Positions 61,205 to 64,000 of a DNA stretch of 64,000 nucleotides are shown piece after piece. The position numbers and the translations under genes are program-made. Source of the stretch: Metaphire vulgaris (Eukaryota > Annelida > Clitellata > Crassiclitellata > Megascolecidae). Under the pieces are notes generated by a model. That model was not told the DNA's origin. It saw only the letters and a list, made by a program, of their open reading frames with translations, and made no database searches. Where the stretch lies: positions 10,406,253 to 10,470,252 of the forward strand of contig CM030856.1 in the NCBI GenBank assembly GCA_018105865.1, given 5' to 3'. Each line of letters opens with the position of its first letter. The stretch's first letter is position 1.

Positions 61205-62694
61205 TTCAGCGGTTTTTGTAACGTGCTATTAAAAAAAAAACTGCATTCGGCCATCTGGCCAACGTTGGTTGAAAGGAATCTTCTGAATTTTGAATAAATG
61301 GTAAATGAAAAGCTCGCATTCAATTATACTGAAAATGTAGCAAATATATTTGGTATAATTATTCATACTTTTGCCAAATAAGACAAAGGGGAGAAATAAA
61401 TATTGAAATTTCTTGAAAATTGTCTTATTAAAATTTGCCAGGAACACACCTTTGTTACTCGTCCTAAAAGTCATATGAGTATGGTAAAATCGCTTAACCG
61501 CTAGGTCGATCAGGTCCGATTACCATTCCCTATTGTTAGTGGAGTTTCAGAGCAAAATGGTCGGAATACGCTTTTCTAGCGTTATTGCAAAATAAGATTA
61601 ATTTCTAAAAGTACTATAGGCCAGGGTTGTCCTAACAAACTCTCATAAAACACTAATCACTTTAATATAAGCCGTGTGTGGAGGAATGTAGGCACGTAAA
61701 TTTCTCAAAACCTAAGCCTACTTGCAACTTTCAAGGTTAGCGACATTGAAAATGGCACGTTAGAAAATGACACTTTTAATCTAATTCGCGACCCACTAGA
61801 ACCCACTAGACTGAGCCCTGCGACCCACTTTTGGGTCGTGACCCACAGTTTAGGAAACACTGTCCTAACTGATAATTTTTTATCCTCAGCTTAGCACAAA
61901 TGTCACGTCCAGTCTAGCCTCAAAAAAGGGGACCTTCCCCCTTTGGCCCCCTCCGTGGGTACGCCAATGTTAGTATCAGTGTTTTATACTATAGAATTTA
62001 AGATTATGGCGTGCGTTTCCAAAATAGAATTCGGAAGAATTTAAAAGGCATGCAAGCAAATGTAAACTTTTTCAGTGGGGATTCCCCCTCACTGCCCAAC
62101 TGCATCCCCCTACTGCTACATTCCCCACCACTACATCCTCCCACTGCTACACTTCTCCAACAACTACATCCCCCAAGCTCGACATATTCCCCCCACCCAC
62201 TGCTCCAGGTCACAAATCGCACCCTGATTTTGTCCACTGACATTTTGTCCCCATGACATTTTGTCCGTGACATTTTGTTCGCGGACATTGTGTCCTAGCA
62301 CCGTTCTTTAGTCATTTGTGTTTTTATGCAGCAAGTGCTAAATAAGGATATATATTTTGAATCATGGCATCGAATATTAAGTCTTCTAATTAATCAGGAC
62401 CAGTTCTCCACGGTACAGTACAGTCGTTCCAGGCTTTAAGATCATGACATCCCCGCCAGCAAAAGACCCTCGGTTTCAGAAGACACGCAGCTCCCAACAG
62501 ATACACCATCTGTTATGCGCAGTTATGCTGTTAGTCGTCACGTCTCTGGTCTCAGTCTAATCGCCAGCAATCATCGCCATCTCTGACGACGAATGCGAAG
62601 AAGACGAATCCTGTGAATTAATTGGTGGAAATCGAACGATCGATATAGCTTTCGAAGCATTTGCAGTTCAAGCCAGAAACATAGACCACGAGAT

Positions 62695-62695
62695 G

Positions 62696-62792
<97 letters not shown>

Positions 62793-62945
62793 TAGACAGA
62801 AAGACAGACAGACGGACAGACAGACAGACAGACAAACAGAAAGACAGACAGACAGACAAACGGACAGACAGACAAACGGACAGACAGACAAACAGACAGA
62901 CAGACCGACGGACGGACTGACGAACTGACAGACATACAGACAGCA
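62695..62945. repeat. (CAGA)n microsatellite
   Basis: Nearly pure CAGA for about 100 bases, then variant CAGA/CAAA/CGGA units. Confidence 0.98.
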
Positions 62946-63323
62946 AATAGACTGGATAGCAGACTGACTAGCAGATCGAGAGACAGACAAGCAGACTGAC
63001 TGACAGACACACTGACATACAGGCAGGCAGGCAGGCAGACCGACAGACAAATGCAAATATTTGAGGTTATAGAAAAGATGAAAAGCCCACGGATGACTAA
63101 ACTGATATGCCTTTCTACAGTATGTTTGGTGCAATATTATATTAGGCAAACGTCGCTCAAACTAAGCCCTATAACTCTTGAAACAGAAAGAAAACGCCAC
63201 ACGAGGACCGATACGATGGGACAGTTGCATCCAATACGCAGATGTTCTGAGTCCCCCTACATGTAGGCCTATCCACAGAATGGAAAGACAGCTGGATTAG
63301 AAAGATCTTGTTTTGCTGTAGAG

Positions 63324-63599
63324 CAGAGCTATTCAAATGGCGGTCCGCGCGCGGGCCTGATTCGACCCGCAGGCCTGATCCGGCCCGCCAGGGGGTGTTT
63401 GACGGCCCGCGAAGATATCGAAACGATAAACACATTATTTTCTTATACATACGATATATTTCTAGGTTCCTGTTTTCCTCCTTCCTGGTTTCTCTTACTC
63501 GTAAACTATATTTTTAAACTACAAAATTTTTTTCACTTGGTCCTCGAGCACCAGCAGTGAAAAATCTGGCCCGTCATGAAATTTAGTTGACTATCCCTT
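63324..63599. mobile_element. hAT-like MITE (CAGAGCTATTCAAATGG end), perfect target duplication
   Basis: Imperfect inverted ends CAGAGCTATTCAA and TTGACTATCCCTT, flanked on both sides by CTGTAGAG (63316-63323, 63600-63607). Confidence 0.8.
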
Positions 63600-63689
63600 C
63601 TGTAGAGGGTTAAAATAAATGGGGGGGGGGATGCGAAAATAACCTCAGTCAGACTCAGAGGACGGCTTATCCGTCTGAACCAGTTAAAT

Positions 63690-63850
63690 CTGTCACGTGT
63701 CACGTGTCACGTGCTTGGCGATGAGTCACAGGAGTTCGCTTAATTGAAAAGCATCTTCGGCGTTTGGTTGCCAAGAGACTCAGAGTCGAGCCAACTCCTC
63801 GGCCGCGGGGTCAATATGCATACAGCGTGCGCCCGCCCGAGTCGTCCGCG
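63690..63850. promoter_or_regulatory. Possible promoter: three tandem CACGTG boxes plus AP-1 site
   Basis: CACGTG at 63694, 63701 and 63708, spaced exactly 7 bases, then a perfect TGAGTCA at 63722, then a CpG-rich stretch at about 63775-63855. No gene is visible after it inside the window, so it would serve a gene to the right. Confidence 0.4.
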
Positions 63851-63851
63851 A

Positions 63852-63853
<2 letters not shown>

Positions 63854-63898
<45 letters not shown>

Positions 63899-63899
63899 A
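63854..63899. repeat. (CAGA)n microsatellite
   Basis: Short CAGA run followed by an AAGAAAAGC-rich stretch. Confidence 0.97.
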
Positions 63900-64000
63900 G
63901 AAAAGCAAAGAAAAGCGGCGGCGAAAGAAGCCGAAGACTTCCACCCACAACAACAATAATTCTCAATATCGAACGAAACGAGACAGAGCAAACGCTGGCC

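Larger units (their letters stand above)
61205..63640. other. Intergenic region upstream of the triplicated-domain gene
   Basis: Should contain the promoter of the minus-strand gene ending at 61204. Visible items: a possible hAT-type repeat (61624-61863) with CAGGGTTGTCCTAA and TTAGGAAACACTG ends; the ACAAATCGCACCCTG repeat at 62085-62230; a GACATTTTGTCC run at 62230-62295; a CAGA array; and a MITE. No gene seen. Confidence 0.5.

Overview
This window is nuclear DNA from an invertebrate animal. The genes are split into many short exons with GT..AG introns, the proteins are animal-specific families, and the intergenic and intronic DNA is dense with microsatellites, hAT-like MITEs, SINEs and LINE fragments. 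The kinds of SINE and the (GAT)n, (AAT)n and (CAGA)n microsatellites suggest a marine deuterostome such as an echinoderm, hemichordate or lancelet. That placement is a guess and was not tested. All gene models were built by hand: exons were joined only where splice sites, reading phase and family sequence agreed.

Layout. (1) 118-16770, plus strand: a K-Cl cotransporter (SLC12A4-7 type) in 22 exons, lacking only its far N-terminus. Exon 13 carries an apparent one-base deletion. (2) 20463-26503, minus strand: an 8-exon, 798-residue N4BP1/KHNYN-like ribonuclease with a KH-like N-terminal part and a NYN nuclease. (3) 28497-35201, plus strand: a complete 9-exon NAB (EGR co-repressor) gene, divergent from gene 2 across about 2 kb. 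Its intron 5 ends in a 21-bp minisatellite whose every full unit looks like a 3' splice site. (4) 35202-45866: a repeat landscape, including a 4.1-kb palindromic hAT-like element (36828-40931) with a ten-copy satellite in one arm. (5) 45867-53753: a degenerate Ty3/gypsy LTR retrotransposon sitting in a (TAG)n microsatellite, with an extra, apparently spliced ORF 3' of integrase. (6) 54035-61204, minus strand: a 5-exon, 353-residue gene that I do not recognise, built from three diverged copies of a roughly 70-residue unit, with introns full of CAGA-type arrays. (7) 61205-64000: repeats, then a GC-rich segment with three tandem CACGTG boxes and an AP-1 site that may be a promoter for a gene beyond the window.

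The genes do not form a pathway. The transporter is a plasma-membrane ion carrier, the NYN protein an RNA-cleaving regulator and NAB a nuclear co-repressor. The most unusual material is the triplicated-domain gene, the splice-site minisatellite, the interrupted palindromic element, the retrotransposon's extra ORF, and a short hairpin-like motif (GAYGACC, six T, GCTYGTCA) that recurs more than a dozen times inside transposons with different ends.
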